The notes: a model not told the origin generated them from the sequence alone. A stretch of 64,000 nucleotides of DNA from Coriobacteriia bacterium (GCA_015655215.1 JAATFL010000002.1:1-64000); one strand, 5' to 3'. Positions 28,930-37,852 are shown, counted from the first letter of the stretch. Program-made: numbers and translations.

Positions 28930-29892
28930 ATGAGCTTTCGCGATAACCTTCAACATCTACGCGGCACGCGCAACATGACCCAGGAGCAACTCGCCATGCT
29001 GCTGGGCGTGAGCCGTCAGTCCGTCTCGAAATGGGAGGCCGAGAAGGCCTATCCCGAGATGGACAAGCTGCTAAACATCTGCAACCTGTTCGAGTGTTCG
29101 CTTGACGACCTTGTGAAGGGCGACCTCACGGATCACGTCCCGGGAGGTACGTTCGCCGTCCCCTCGAACGGGGTGCCCCAGGATGTGATTGGATACGATG
29201 AGCTCATGCGGAGCTTTGCCAACAGGATATCGGGTGGTGTCGTCCTCATCATCATGGGTTTGGCCTTGGCGGCTCTGCTGGAGGGGACGAGCCCGTTCGC
29301 AGGTTCCGACCCTGATGCCTTGAGCGTCGTCTGCTTCTTCGCCGGCGTAGCCCTCGGGCTCGCCTTCATCATCCCTGCGGGTATGGAACGTGCGGCGTTT
29401 ACCCATGAGCATCCCTTCATCGAGGATTTCTACACCTCCAATGAGAAGAAGGTCGCTCGGCGGGACCTTTCCCAGGCGCTGGTCTGGGGTATCGCGCTCA
29501 TCCTCGGTGGTGTCGTCACCGCCGTGTTGCTGCAAACCAGCGAGGGCATAGCAGGCTTCATGTTCTTCGTGCTGGTGGCGGCTGGGACAGGGACCATCGT
29601 GCGCTTCGGGATGCTCTCAAACCGCATGGACGTCAAGGCGTATAACGACGATGCGCTCGATGACGTCGACCTTGAGGGGATCGACGACCCCAAGCTGCGC
29701 GAGCGTGCGCAAAGCAAGAAGAGGACCAGTGCCCTCTGTGGCATCATCATGACGTCCGCAACCGCCTTGGGGCTTGTGCTTCTGTTCATCCCCAACCCAT
29801 TTGCCAGCTACTTCTGGGTGGTCTGGCCGGTAGGTGGTGTGCTCTGCGGCGTGGTGCGCAGCGCGATGGTCTTCCTCGGGAAGGATGTCTGA
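28930..29892 (+). CDS. XRE-family regulator with C-terminal membrane domain
   Basis: A 320-residue protein. Residues 1-65 are a canonical XRE/Cro HTH (LRGTRNMTQEQLAMLLGVSR, then QSVSKWEAEKAYPEMDKL). After a linker, residues 95-320 contain about six hydrophobic segments in three pairs, including VVLIIMGLALAALLE and ALVWGIALILGGV. The start at 28930 is chosen because the HTH follows directly and AAAGGA stands nearby. The architecture is common in Gram-positives and suggests a membrane-tethered repressor. It is convergent with the DUF975 gene 38 bases downstream. Confidence 0.85.
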   Translation: MSFRDNLQHLRGTRNMTQEQLAMLLGVSRQSVSKWEAEKAYPEMDKLLNICNLFECSLDDLVKGDLTDHVPGGTFAVPSNGVPQDVIGYDELMRSFANRISGGVVLIIMGLALAALLEGTSPFAGSDPDALSVVCFFAGVALGLAFIIPAGMERAAFTHEHPFIEDFYTSNEKKVARRDLSQALVWGIALILGGVVTAVLLQTSEGIAGFMFFVLVAAGTGTIVRFGMLSNRMDVKAYNDDALDDVDLEGIDDPKLRERAQSKKRTSALCGIIMTSATALGLVLLFIPNPFASYFWVVWPVGGVLCGVVRSAMVFLGKDV

Positions 29893-29930
29893 CCACCATC
29901 TGCAACCGATGTCATCTGCCGCCTGTACGG

Positions 29931-30674
29931 TCAGTGGAGCTCGGCGGGTGTGACCACGCCGGTTGCAAGCGCCAGGTTCTTGTACTCCTCGTATAGACCG
30001 GCCATCGATGTCATGAGGTACGGGTTCACATAGAAGATCCCGAGTATCCCCAAGGTCAAGCAGGAGAGCAGTTCCCACCCGATGAAGCTGAGGTACATCA
30101 CGAACATCTCACCCTTGTGACCCCGCGTCATCTTCATCGAGACCTTGAGCGCCTCTGTGGCGCCAAGGTCCGGGTACTCTTGCAGCAGATAGGGGGTGAA
30201 GGAGTACGCTATCGCCTTGATGATCCCCGGGATGATGAACAGGCAGGTCCAAAGGGTGGTGAACAGGTACATCCAGAGCATGCCGCCAAGGTTGTGGCCG
30301 TAGTTCTTGAACCCGGCGAACAGGTTCTCCACCTCCGCCTTCTCATTGCGATATATCCTCAGAAACGACCATGCCTGCCCTACGCCTAACAGCGGCATGA
30401 TGAGCAACCCGACGAGGAAGGTGATCCAAAGGGCGAGAGAGGAGGGAGGAACGTGCTGGGCCGTCATCCTCCACGACGAGGGTTCGTACATCATCGGATT
30501 CGTGACGGCGGCGATGAGCAAGACGACCACGGACAGTGCCACACCTATCCAGTAGTGGGACTTGAAGGATGCCTTCGCCGCCTCCTTTATCTGGGTACGT
30601 GAGCGTACGCTGGGCGGCTGTTGCGTTCCCTCTGGTTGATACGACGAAGATTCGCTTTGCTCGATGGTATCCAT
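29931..30674 (-). CDS. DUF975-family integral membrane protein
   Basis: A 247-residue protein. A soluble N-terminus of about 35 residues is followed by about five or six membrane segments. The motif SRTQIKEAAKASFKSHYWIG at 27-46 is typical of the start of DUF975 proteins, and the FLVGLLIMPLLGVGQAWSFLRIYR segment fits the family. The second ATG (30674) is chosen over 30680 because AGGAG sits too close to the first. The role in other bacteria is not established. Its promoter region (30675-31215) is shared with LuxR 5. Confidence 0.85.
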   Translation of the reverse strand: MDTIEQSESSSYQPEGTQQPPSVRSRTQIKEAAKASFKSHYWIGVALSVVVLLIAAVTNPMMYEPSSWRMTAQHVPPSSLALWITFLVGLLIMPLLGVGQAWSFLRIYRNEKAEVENLFAGFKNYGHNLGGMLWMYLFTTLWTCLFIIPGIIKAIAYSFTPYLLQEYPDLGATEALKVSMKMTRGHKGEMFVMYLSFIGWELLSCLTLGILGIFYVNPYLMTSMAGLYEEYKNLALATGVVTPAELH

Positions 30675-31215
30675 GGTCATCTCCTGGTTTGATGCTTCCC
30701 TGATATCATACTGTCAAGAGAACGTTATCTATCTCTGCCGAGATAGTATGCCCTTCGGTTGAGATAATCAATGATATATATCATTTTGAACGGATAGGGA
30801 GAGCCCGAAGAGGGCGCCCTTGGAAGAGACGCCTTCGGGGGCGTGATGGGTGCCGGGGCGAGATGGATTCCCGTCCGGGCACAGGGTCCGTCGACGCCCC
30901 TCTTGACCTTGCGACGCGTACCGTCCTACGTAATTACCGTGCGCCATGCGACCGCCGTGGTTATTCCTCTTTCGTACGATGATGGGAACCTCCAGGCCAA
31001 CCTCTTCCCCCGCGCTCTCGTGAGGGAGAGGGCCCATGGGGCCTGTCCGTAGGGTACCCGGCACATCGAAAGCCTCGGCGCTGGAGAGGATGGGCACCTC
31101 GCATGATGTATGTGGTCTTTTGAGGTTGTGAGAACGATGAAGTTTGGTATCTTACCTCAAGGATTTCAAGCCTCGGTGCTCTGCACCGACGTGCTCGGGT
31201 GATTCCGGAGAGCAG
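30675..31215. other. Divergent intergenic region with two dyad repeats
   Basis: A 541-base region upstream of both the DUF975 gene and LuxR 5. It holds a 7-bp hairpin (30729-30735 with 30740-30746) and a perfect 16-bp palindrome at 30770-30785. From 30790 on it is GC-rich with a small TTCG hairpin near 30828-30843. I see no credible gene; the frame at 30768-31097 on the minus strand has no coding character. Confidence 0.45.
30770..30785. promoter_or_regulatory. Perfect 16-bp AT-rich palindrome
   Basis: AATGATATATATCATT is self-complementary over 16 bases. It lies 96 bases upstream of the DUF975 start and 430 bases upstream of LuxR 5. It is a plausible operator for a dimeric regulator, though AT-rich palindromes can be chance. 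Confidence 0.4.
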
Positions 31216-32685
31216 ATGTCAAGCGACGCAATGAAACGATATGCCATGGCCCTGTGCGGGTTCACGTTGTTTCTCACCTCAAACGCCCTCACGCTGTGGG
31301 GAAGCCTCCCCCTGAGCGATCTGACGGGGCTCAGCATGCTCGAGATCCTCTGGTATTGGTCGACTCCCCAAGTCATGAGTCTCGGCGTGACGTTCCTGAT
31401 GGTGCTTCTCGCACGACATTTGAAGCGTACGTCAATCGCCGTGTGCGCATCCATGCTTGCGGGCGGCATCTCGGCAGCCGGGTACCTCATCCTCCTCGCC
31501 ATGGGCAACGGCGCGATGTTCGACAACCGTCTCATCACGGTGGTGGCTATGCTCTTCGGGGTTGGCAACGGCGGATTCTACATCCTCTGGGCCTACTGCT
31601 TCTCGTCATTTGACGAGCATGAGGTGATGAAGGTCGTCCTTGCAGCCTTGGCCATCTTTCCCCTTGTGATGTTTCTGCTGTATGTTCTCGCGATACCTGC
31701 ACTGGCCAGAGGAACCGTCGCGGTCTGCCTCTCCACGGCGTTGCTCGTGGCGTGCCTTGTGGGGAAACCGTTGGGGCAGATGGACGGAATCGATGGTGAG
31801 AGGGTCTCGCGGCGTGCGATGCCTCAGTACAGGGAGGCGTTCAGGACCATGCGAGGCTCGCTTCTCTGCGTAGCGGCGATCGGATTCGTGGTCGCGATAA
31901 CGCGGACCCTTGCCCTGAGTCGCAGCGCGAGCACCGATCTTGTCGGAATCGTCGCCCTTGCCGGCGTCTCCGTCGCGGCCATCTTACTGGCGGTGGTCTG
32001 GTTCACTCTCAAGCATCCCTTCAGCCTCTCTGCGTTCTATCGGGTGGTGTTTCCCGTCATCGCCACCACGTTGCTTGCGCTTCCGTTCCTCTCCGATCGC
32101 TGGGCGATGCTCATCTCAGCGCTCGTCTACCTCGTCTTCTCCATCGTCTCATCGCTCATCATGTTCTCGGGCATACAGATAGCTCACAGGACGGATACCG
32201 ACCCTCTACTGATGTTTGGGATCCTTGCCGGTGTGATGTACGTGTCCCTCGGCATCGGGACGGTCGTGGGGGCAAGCCAGTACGCGGATACCGGCACCAC
32301 CGGCGTTGCCCTGGTAGCCCTGCTCTCGGTCTATTTCCTCTCGATGGGCGTCATCGCCATGCAGAACAAGAGGCTCAACGGTGAGGTTGATATGGGAGAC
32401 GATGCCAAGCTCGTGGCCATGGACGAGTTGGCGACCGGGGCCGATGCGCCCTTGCTCCTGCAGCGTTGCACGCAACTTGCACACCGATACGAGCTCTCTG
32501 CGCGAGAGGTCGATGTCCTCGAGCTGCTCGTAAGGGGGCGAGACGTCCCGTACATCGCCAAGAGACTGTTCATATCCGAAAACACCGTGCGGTACCACAG
32601 CAAGAACATCTATCGTAAACTCGACGTGCACAACAAACAGGAACTTTTGACGTTGTTCGAGGGGGCGAGGGAGCGGAATACGTGA
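31216..32685 (+). CDS. LuxR-family regulator 5 with 12-helix sensor half
   Basis: A 489-residue member of the same family. A membrane half with about twelve segments is followed by an HTH containing LSAREVDVLELLVRGRDVP and SENTVRYHSKNIYRKLDVH. The start at 31216 follows GGAGA at the usual distance; an upstream frame to 31144 has no binding site. Unlike the other four, it has no adjacent flavoprotein or molybdoenzyme. The gene downstream on the same strand is the Wzz-like protein (32844), so it may control the envelope cassette or a remote target. Confidence 0.88.
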   Translation: MSSDAMKRYAMALCGFTLFLTSNALTLWGSLPLSDLTGLSMLEILWYWSTPQVMSLGVTFLMVLLARHLKRTSIAVCASMLAGGISAAGYLILLAMGNGAMFDNRLITVVAMLFGVGNGGFYILWAYCFSSFDEHEVMKVVLAALAIFPLVMFLLYVLAIPALARGTVAVCLSTALLVACLVGKPLGQMDGIDGERVSRRAMPQYREAFRTMRGSLLCVAAIGFVVAITRTLALSRSASTDLVGIVALAGVSVAAILLAVVWFTLKHPFSLSAFYRVVFPVIATTLLALPFLSDRWAMLISALVYLVFSIVSSLIMFSGIQIAHRTDTDPLLMFGILAGVMYVSLGIGTVVGASQYADTGTTGVALVALLSVYFLSMGVIAMQNKRLNGEVDMGDDAKLVAMDELATGADAPLLLQRCTQLAHRYELSAREVDVLELLVRGRDVPYIAKRLFISENTVRYHSKNIYRKLDVHNKQELLTLFEGARERNT

Positions 32686-32843
32686 GTTCCGTGGAAATCA
32701 AGGGACGTCCTCCGCACGAAGGGCAACCGGTGCTTCGGGTAATAAGATAGGCAATCAACCGCCATTCGTCGTCACGGTATGCTAACCTTCATCTGTCTGT
32801 CCACTTGGGGGGTTCGATACCTCAAACTTCAAGGAGAACGTCC

Positions 32844-33512
32844 GTGACTCTTCTAGAACTGATGCATCTGCTCCGCAAGCACCTCGCAGTTGTCATCGTC
32901 TTGCCCATCATCACCGCCCTGGTGACGGCGATCGTGTGCTATGGATTCCTGCCCAACCAGTATACGGCTTCGGTATCGATGTACATCCTTTCCGGTTCAT
33001 TGAGTAACTCGAGCACCACATCCACCTCCTCGACCGACTACTCCGACCTCACCGCATCTCAGTTGCTGGCAAACGACTTCGCCAGCATCGCGAAGAGCGA
33101 TCTGGTCAAGAACAAGGCCGCCGCCGCCCTTGGCATGAGTTCGCTGAACGCCTACAGCATCTCCGTCGACTCCTCCACGACAACGCGCATCATCATCCTG
33201 TCGGTGACGGGAACCAACGCGGCGTCGGCGACGACCATCGCCAACGAGATGGCCTCCGTGCTCTCCGACACCGCGGTGAGCGTGATGGACGTGCAGAGTG
33301 TGAACGTCATCGATGCGGCGACGCAGCCCACCGGACCGTCGGGCCCACCGCGGGTCATGTACACCTTGGTTGCGGCCCTGGCCGGTCTGTTCCTTGCCAT
33401 CGCACTCATCGTGGTGCGCGACATGGCGGACACCACGATCAAAGGGGCCGTGGACGTCCAGGAGGTACTCGAGCTCCCCATGCTCGGTCAGATGCCCAAA
33501 GTGAAGGGATAG
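32844..33512 (+). CDS. Wzz/CpsC-type polysaccharide chain-length and kinase-activator protein
   Basis: A 222-residue membrane protein with one N-terminal segment (LAVVIVLPIITALVTAIVCYG), an extracellular Ser/Thr-rich loop of about 125 residues and a second segment (VMYTLVAALAGLFLAIALIVV) with a short cytosolic tail. This is the CpsC/CapA arrangement that recruits and activates the following tyrosine kinase. The start is the GTG at 32844, with AAGGAG seven bases upstream. It is the first gene of an apparent operon through CpsD and CpsB. It belongs to exopolysaccharide or capsule regulation. Confidence 0.87.
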   Translation: MTLLELMHLLRKHLAVVIVLPIITALVTAIVCYGFLPNQYTASVSMYILSGSLSNSSTTSTSSTDYSDLTASQLLANDFASIAKSDLVKNKAAAALGMSSLNAYSISVDSSTTTRIIILSVTGTNAASATTIANEMASVLSDTAVSVMDVQSVNVIDAATQPTGPSGPPRVMYTLVAALAGLFLAIALIVVRDMADTTIKGAVDVQEVLELPMLGQMPKVKG

Positions 33513-33517
33513 CTGGA

Positions 33518-34285
33518 ATGTCGAAGAAAGTGAAGAAGGAGCTATCCGCCGAAAGCTTCAAGAGGCTCGAGAACCCCGCCAAGACGCTGTTCGCCAACAT
33601 CCGCTTCTCGTCCATCGACACGCCGATAAAGACGATTTGCGTCACGAGCTCAAGCCTCGACGAGGGCAAGACCACCACGGCCGTCGTCCTCGCGCGCGCC
33701 ATCGCGACGTCGGGGAACACAGTGCTTCTCGTCGAGGCCGACATGCGGCGACGTAGCCTGGCGGCGATGATGAAGGTCGCTGCGCGTGGCGGTGCCTATT
33801 CGGTGCTCGCCGGCACCAAGAAGCTCGAGGAAGTGGTAACTCCCCTCGCTACGCCCAACCTGTTCTTCCTCGACATCGAGCCCAGTATCCCCAACCCGGC
33901 TGATATCCTCAGCTCGAAGCGCTATGCCGACTTGGTCAAGCTCCTTTCGGAGAAGTTAGACTACGTGGTCTTTGACACTCCGCCCGTGGGCACGTTCGTC
34001 GATGCGGCGATCCTCAGCTCTTTGGTGGACGGGACGGTCTTCGTGGTGCGCAGCGGGAAGACCCGTAAGGACACTGCCGTGCAGGCGCTTGCACAACTTC
34101 AACAGGCAAACGCCCACATGTTGGGGACGGTGCTCACCTTCTGCGATAACAGGGACTCGGACTACTACTCGTATTACACGCAGAGGATGGCTTCGGACGG
34201 TCAGGTATCGGTCGAGCGTCTTCCGGAGAGCGTTCGTGCACGCAAGGAGAGGGGCCACAAGACCGCTGCGCACGTGAAGGAATGA
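33518..34285 (+). CDS. CpsD/CapB-type bacterial tyrosine kinase
   Basis: A 255-residue BY-kinase. The Walker A motif is SSSLDEGKTTT with K51, the Walker A' motif is VLLVEADMRR at about 69-78, and Walker B is YVVFDTPPVG. The tail holds a tyrosine cluster, DYYSYYTQ, the usual autophosphorylation site. It begins five bases after the Wzz-like stop and overlaps the phosphatase gene by four bases (ATGA). It should autophosphorylate when activated by the CpsC-like partner and regulate polysaccharide output. Confidence 0.9.
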   Translation: MSKKVKKELSAESFKRLENPAKTLFANIRFSSIDTPIKTICVTSSSLDEGKTTTAVVLARAIATSGNTVLLVEADMRRRSLAAMMKVAARGGAYSVLAGTKKLEEVVTPLATPNLFFLDIEPSIPNPADILSSKRYADLVKLLSEKLDYVVFDTPPVGTFVDAAILSSLVDGTVFVVRSGKTRKDTAVQALAQLQQANAHMLGTVLTFCDNRDSDYYSYYTQRMASDGQVSVERLPESVRARKERGHKTAAHVKE

Positions 34286-34923
34286 ACATGTTGGTCGATC
34301 GTCACTGCCATCTCGTACCCGGTGTCGACGATGGTTCCCAAAGCCTTCAGGAATCCGTCGCGATGCTCCACGCGGCACAAAAGGCTGGCATCACACACGT
34401 CATCTGCACACCGCATTGCAAGCGATCGCACTTCGACAAGATGCTCATCGAGGAGCGCTACGGTCAGGTGCTGCCCTACGCGACCGCCATGGGCTTGCAC
34501 ATGGCCTTGGGCTACGAGGTCCACTACGATGGTCTGCTCGCATACGGCACGGACCGTGCCCGTGACCTCTGCACGAGGCGCACCATGAACCTCTTGCTCG
34601 AATTCTCTCTCAGGGGTATTCCCTTCGGATACGAGCAGACCCTGTATGACCTCACCACACAGGGAATCGATGTCACCATCGCCCATCCTGAGCGCTATCC
34701 TGAGGTGCAGGATGACATCGGGGTTGCCCGGAACCTGGTGGAGATGGGTTGTCATCTGCAGCTTTCGGCCAACTGTATAGCCAAGGGTCCTTTCAACCCA
34801 CTTCGCACCACGGCTTCGAAACTATATAAGGAAGGACTGGTTTCCTACGTTGCATCCGATGCGCACCGGGTGGATGATTATGCATACTTCGAACAGGCCC
34901 TGGAGCGCTTCCCTCTCTCGTAG
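34282..34923 (+). CDS. CpsB/YwqE-type PHP-family tyrosine phosphatase
   Basis: A 213-residue PHP-domain protein. Metal-binding motifs are visible: HCHLVPGVDDG near the N-terminus, CTPHC, AHPERY and SDAH near the C-terminus. These fit the manganese-dependent phosphatase that dephosphorylates CpsD. The start codon overlaps the kinase stop (ATGA). The order chain-length protein, kinase, phosphatase is the regulatory triad of capsule loci in Firmicutes, shifted here to the actinobacterial setting. Confidence 0.9.
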   Translation: MNMLVDRHCHLVPGVDDGSQSLQESVAMLHAAQKAGITHVICTPHCKRSHFDKMLIEERYGQVLPYATAMGLHMALGYEVHYDGLLAYGTDRARDLCTRRTMNLLLEFSLRGIPFGYEQTLYDLTTQGIDVTIAHPERYPEVQDDIGVARNLVEMGCHLQLSANCIAKGPFNPLRTTASKLYKEGLVSYVASDAHRVDDYAYFEQALERFPLS

Positions 34924-35045
34924 ACGCCTATTGATGCCGTTCGCCTGAGGTGGAGGGTTTTGAGTTTGTGGGATTCACGTGTTTTTTCGTACCGTTGCGC
35001 CAGTTGGAATTTTGTGCTTGCCATGTGGCCATGTGGGGATGTGAG

Positions 35046-35061
35046 GAATACTATAGTATTC
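35046..35061. promoter_or_regulatory. Perfect 16-bp palindrome upstream of the surface protein
   Basis: GAATACTATAGTATTC is self-complementary over 16 bases and lies 57 bases before the surface-protein ATG, in an AT-rich promoter-like stretch. It is a good candidate operator. Confidence 0.5.
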
Positions 35062-35117
35062 AAATTAGCAAATAGATATTTTCGCATATTCGGGTGGGTT
35101 TTAGGAAAGAGGACGAG

Positions 35118-35714
35118 ATGCACAAGAAATTGGCCGCACTCGCAACCGCAGCACTCATCTCGATGGTGCTTCCCTTGTCTGCGTTTGCAGCTGGAAGTTC
35201 ATCGACCACTGTCATCGACGATGCCGGTGGTGGGGTGTCGATACAGACCCCGAGCGTCTACACCGTAACCGCTCAGACTCTGACCGCTGCCGATGCACCT
35301 AGTCTCGCCGCGCAGATCGGTACGCTCACGGCCACCCAGGATGTCTTCTACTTTGCGGTCGATGCGACGCTTGACGGCAACGTGGTCCACGATATCGATG
35401 GTACCATCACCATCACATTCCCGGTTGGCAGCCAGTACAACGGCACCTACGCGACCATCTACCATGAGCACGCCGATGGTTCCATCACCTCCGAGAGCAG
35501 GGTCGTCTCCAACGGCGTCGTGAGCATCACCGTCACCGACCTCTCCCAGTTCGCCGTCGTCGTCGATTCTTCTGCCACGGTTTCCAGCAACACGAGCAGC
35601 ACGTCACCTCAGACAGGGGTTGATGGCATGATGGGCATCGTTCTTGCAACCGGTGCCGTCGCGATTGCCGCTGGTGTTGTCGCTCTCGTGCTTCGTAAGC
35701 GCGTCGCCGAATAA
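35118..35714 (+). CDS. Secreted surface protein with C-terminal sorting signal (SPQTG)
   Basis: A 198-residue secreted protein. The signal peptide MHKKLAALATAALISMVLPL ends near AFAA. The mature part is a beta-rich domain (TITITFPVG, VVSNGVVSITVTDL), followed by a Ser/Thr-rich spacer, the LPXTG-like motif SPQTG, a hydrophobic segment and the basic tail RKRVAE. It should be attached to the cell wall by a sortase, and a sortase is encoded 100 bases downstream. It could also be a substrate for the nearby polysaccharide attachment enzymes. The ATG at 35118 is used; the binding site AAAGAGGA is upstream. Confidence 0.85.
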   Translation: MHKKLAALATAALISMVLPLSAFAAGSSSTTVIDDAGGGVSIQTPSVYTVTAQTLTAADAPSLAAQIGTLTATQDVFYFAVDATLDGNVVHDIDGTITITFPVGSQYNGTYATIYHEHADGSITSESRVVSNGVVSITVTDLSQFAVVVDSSATVSSNTSSTSPQTGVDGMMGIVLATGAVAIAAGVVALVLRKRVAE

Positions 35715-35748
35715 GCAGCTCGTGCGTGCGCCTTATACGGGTGCAAAG

Positions 35749-35782
35749 GGGTTCGCTGCCATCGACGCAGCGAACCCTTGTC
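35749..35782 (+). terminator. Terminator after the surface-protein gene
   Basis: An 11-bp perfect stem (35749-35759 with 35767-35777) and 7-base loop followed by TTGTCGTTG. It separates the surface-protein gene from the sortase gene. Confidence 0.7.
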
Positions 35783-35815
35783 GTTGTATACGTAGATAGG
35801 TGATGCGGCAACTCT

Positions 35816-36679
35816 ATGGACAGCAACATGCCAAGCGGCAACCACTTCAAGCCAGCGACCTCTCAGACGAGAGGCAAGGGGCGTGTACATGCCGTTCCCA
35901 CCAAAGTGCTCGCCATATTGCTCATCGTCCTCGTGGTGGTTGTCTGCATCGGTGTGTATCTCATCGTGAGTCGCATGGACCAGGCACAGCAGGCTGCTGC
36001 GCAGGCCGCTCAGATGAGTGCCATCGCTACGGCAGATGCGACCACGTCGACTGCCGATGAGGCAGATGACAAGACCGTCAGCCTAGTGGACAACCCCATC
36101 GACTTCGCCGCGCTCAAGGCGACCAACTCCGATATCTACGCGTGGATCAAGGTACCCAACACCAACATCGATTATGCGATCGTCCAAAGTCCTACGGACG
36201 ATACGTACTATCAAACGCACGATGCGGAGGGCGACGAGTCCGTTTACGGTGCCGTTTGGACGGAGATGGCCAACAGCGAGAGCTTCACCGATCCCGTGAC
36301 CGTCATATATGGCCATCGCTCAGACTACGACCTGATGTTCTCGACGCTCCACAACTTCGAGGACTCGGCGTTCTTTGCCGACAACGAGTACTTCTACATC
36401 TATGCACCGGGGCACATCTACACCTATGAGATCATCTCCGCGTTCATGTACGATACGCGGCATATTCTCAACTCGTTCAACTTCTCGGAGCCTTCCGAGG
36501 TCAAGCGCTACGATGATGACATCACCGTAGCGAGTTCGATAGTTTCGAACAAGCGTGACGTAGCGGTAACGACCACTGATAAGATCGTCACGCTGAGCAC
36601 ATGCATGCCCGTGCCCTATCGTTTGGTAGGCAGGTACATCGTGAGTGGAGTGCTGGTAGATGACCAACTTACCAATTGA
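35816..36679 (+). CDS. srtB: Class B sortase
   Basis: A 287-residue transpeptidase anchored by an N-terminal membrane segment (residues 31-51). The catalytic triad is H167 in IYGHRSD, C263 in TLSTC and R273 in GRYIVSG; the TLSTC motif and length are typical of class B. It cleaves sorting signals of surface proteins and joins them to peptidoglycan or pili. The SPQTG protein just upstream is its likely substrate, although class B sortases usually prefer NPQTN-like motifs. The 3' end overlaps the LCP gene by 20 bases. No strong binding site is visible before the ATG. Confidence 0.9.
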   Translation: MDSNMPSGNHFKPATSQTRGKGRVHAVPTKVLAILLIVLVVVVCIGVYLIVSRMDQAQQAAAQAAQMSAIATADATTSTADEADDKTVSLVDNPIDFAALKATNSDIYAWIKVPNTNIDYAIVQSPTDDTYYQTHDAEGDESVYGAVWTEMANSESFTDPVTVIYGHRSDYDLMFSTLHNFEDSAFFADNEYFYIYAPGHIYTYEIISAFMYDTRHILNSFNFSEPSEVKRYDDDITVASSIVSNKRDVAVTTTDKIVTLSTCMPVPYRLVGRYIVSGVLVDDQLTN

Positions 36680-37811
36680 TGACGATATCTGGGATTCGAA
36701 GCCCGCCGCCCATGCGGCTCCACATCACACCTCTTCGGTTTCGAAGCGACCATCCGACACGGAAGCACCCACGATAATCCGCAAGCGCAAGCGTAAGCGC
36801 TGGAGCAAGCGGCACCGGAGGGGCATCACCGCCATCATCATCATCGTCGTCGCCGTGCTTGCCATAGTCGCCGGCTTCGTCTGGTCTGTTGCGCAGGGTA
36901 GCAAGAACCTACACGGGAGCGACGGGCAGGTGGATGTGCAAACCAACGACAGCGGGGTGACATACGACAGCGGCCAGACGGTTTCCTACAATGGTCACAC
37001 CTACCAGTACAACGCGAACATGGTCTCCTTGCTCTTCATCGGTTTCGATCGTGAATCGGTGGCCGAGAGCGGGGAGGCTCCTGGGCAGGCCGATGCCGTG
37101 GTGGTGGTGGCCCTGGACACATCGACCGGTGCCGTCAAGATCGTCAGCATTCCCCGTGACTCGATGGTCGATGTCGATGTCTACGATACGTCGGGGAATT
37201 ATGTGAGTACGACGAGTCAACAGCTTTGCCTCGCGTACTCCTACGGGAATGGCTCCGATACAAGTTGTCAGAATGTGGAGACGTCGGTCTCCCGTATCCT
37301 CTACAACATTCCGATGAGCTACTACTATGCGTTGGACAAGAGCGGTATCGGTCCTTTGGCCAATGCGGTGGGCGGCGTCGCCCTCACTGCGCTGGACACC
37401 ATTCCGGATACCACCATCGTCAAGGGCGATGACCAGATACTCATGGGCAACAACGCATACAAGTACGTACAGTATCGCGACACGACGCAACTCGACTCAC
37501 CGCTCGATCGACAGGAGCGTCAGATACAGTTCATCAAGGCGTTCTCGTCGCAGGTGATGGAGACGGCCGTAGGCAACATCGGGATGATCAGCGAGCTGTA
37601 CTCGACGGCAGGCGCCTACTCGGTCACGAACATCTCCTCAAGCGAGCTCACCTACATGGTCACGACGATGCTGCAACATGGGATCACAAGCGTCGACATG
37701 ACGTCGCTGACGGGGGAGATGACCCAAGGTTCCATCTATGCGGAGTACCACCTCGACGAGGATGCGGTCTATCAGACGGTCCTCGACACGTATTACACGC
37801 AACTCAGCTGA
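36660..37811 (+). CDS. LytR-CpsA-Psr (LCP) family ligase
   Basis: A 383-residue protein with a basic cytosolic N-terminus (RKRKRKRWSKRHRRG), one membrane segment (about 56-75) and an extracellular LCP domain from about residue 115. The LCP signatures are LLFIGFDRES, IVSIPRDSMVDV, and the later YYYALDKSG and RDTTQLDSPLDRQERQI block. LCP enzymes attach teichoic acid, arabinogalactan or capsule polymers to peptidoglycan. The start overlaps the end of the sortase gene. Together they suggest that this cluster modifies the cell wall. Confidence 0.9.
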   Translation: MTNLPIDDDIWDSKPAAHAAPHHTSSVSKRPSDTEAPTIIRKRKRKRWSKRHRRGITAIIIIVVAVLAIVAGFVWSVAQGSKNLHGSDGQVDVQTNDSGVTYDSGQTVSYNGHTYQYNANMVSLLFIGFDRESVAESGEAPGQADAVVVVALDTSTGAVKIVSIPRDSMVDVDVYDTSGNYVSTTSQQLCLAYSYGNGSDTSCQNVETSVSRILYNIPMSYYYALDKSGIGPLANAVGGVALTALDTIPDTTIVKGDDQILMGNNAYKYVQYRDTTQLDSPLDRQERQIQFIKAFSSQVMETAVGNIGMISELYSTAGAYSVTNISSSELTYMVTTMLQHGITSVDMTSLTGEMTQGSIYAEYHLDEDAVYQTVLDTYYTQLS

Positions 37812-37852
37812 GGTGTGCACGTCACGTGATCGATGCCGAACCCGGAGGATGC

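Noticed and set aside
30768..31097. 109-codon minus-strand frame in the DUF975/LuxR 5 gap
   Set aside because: No recognisable motif; start lies inside the AT-rich palindrome.
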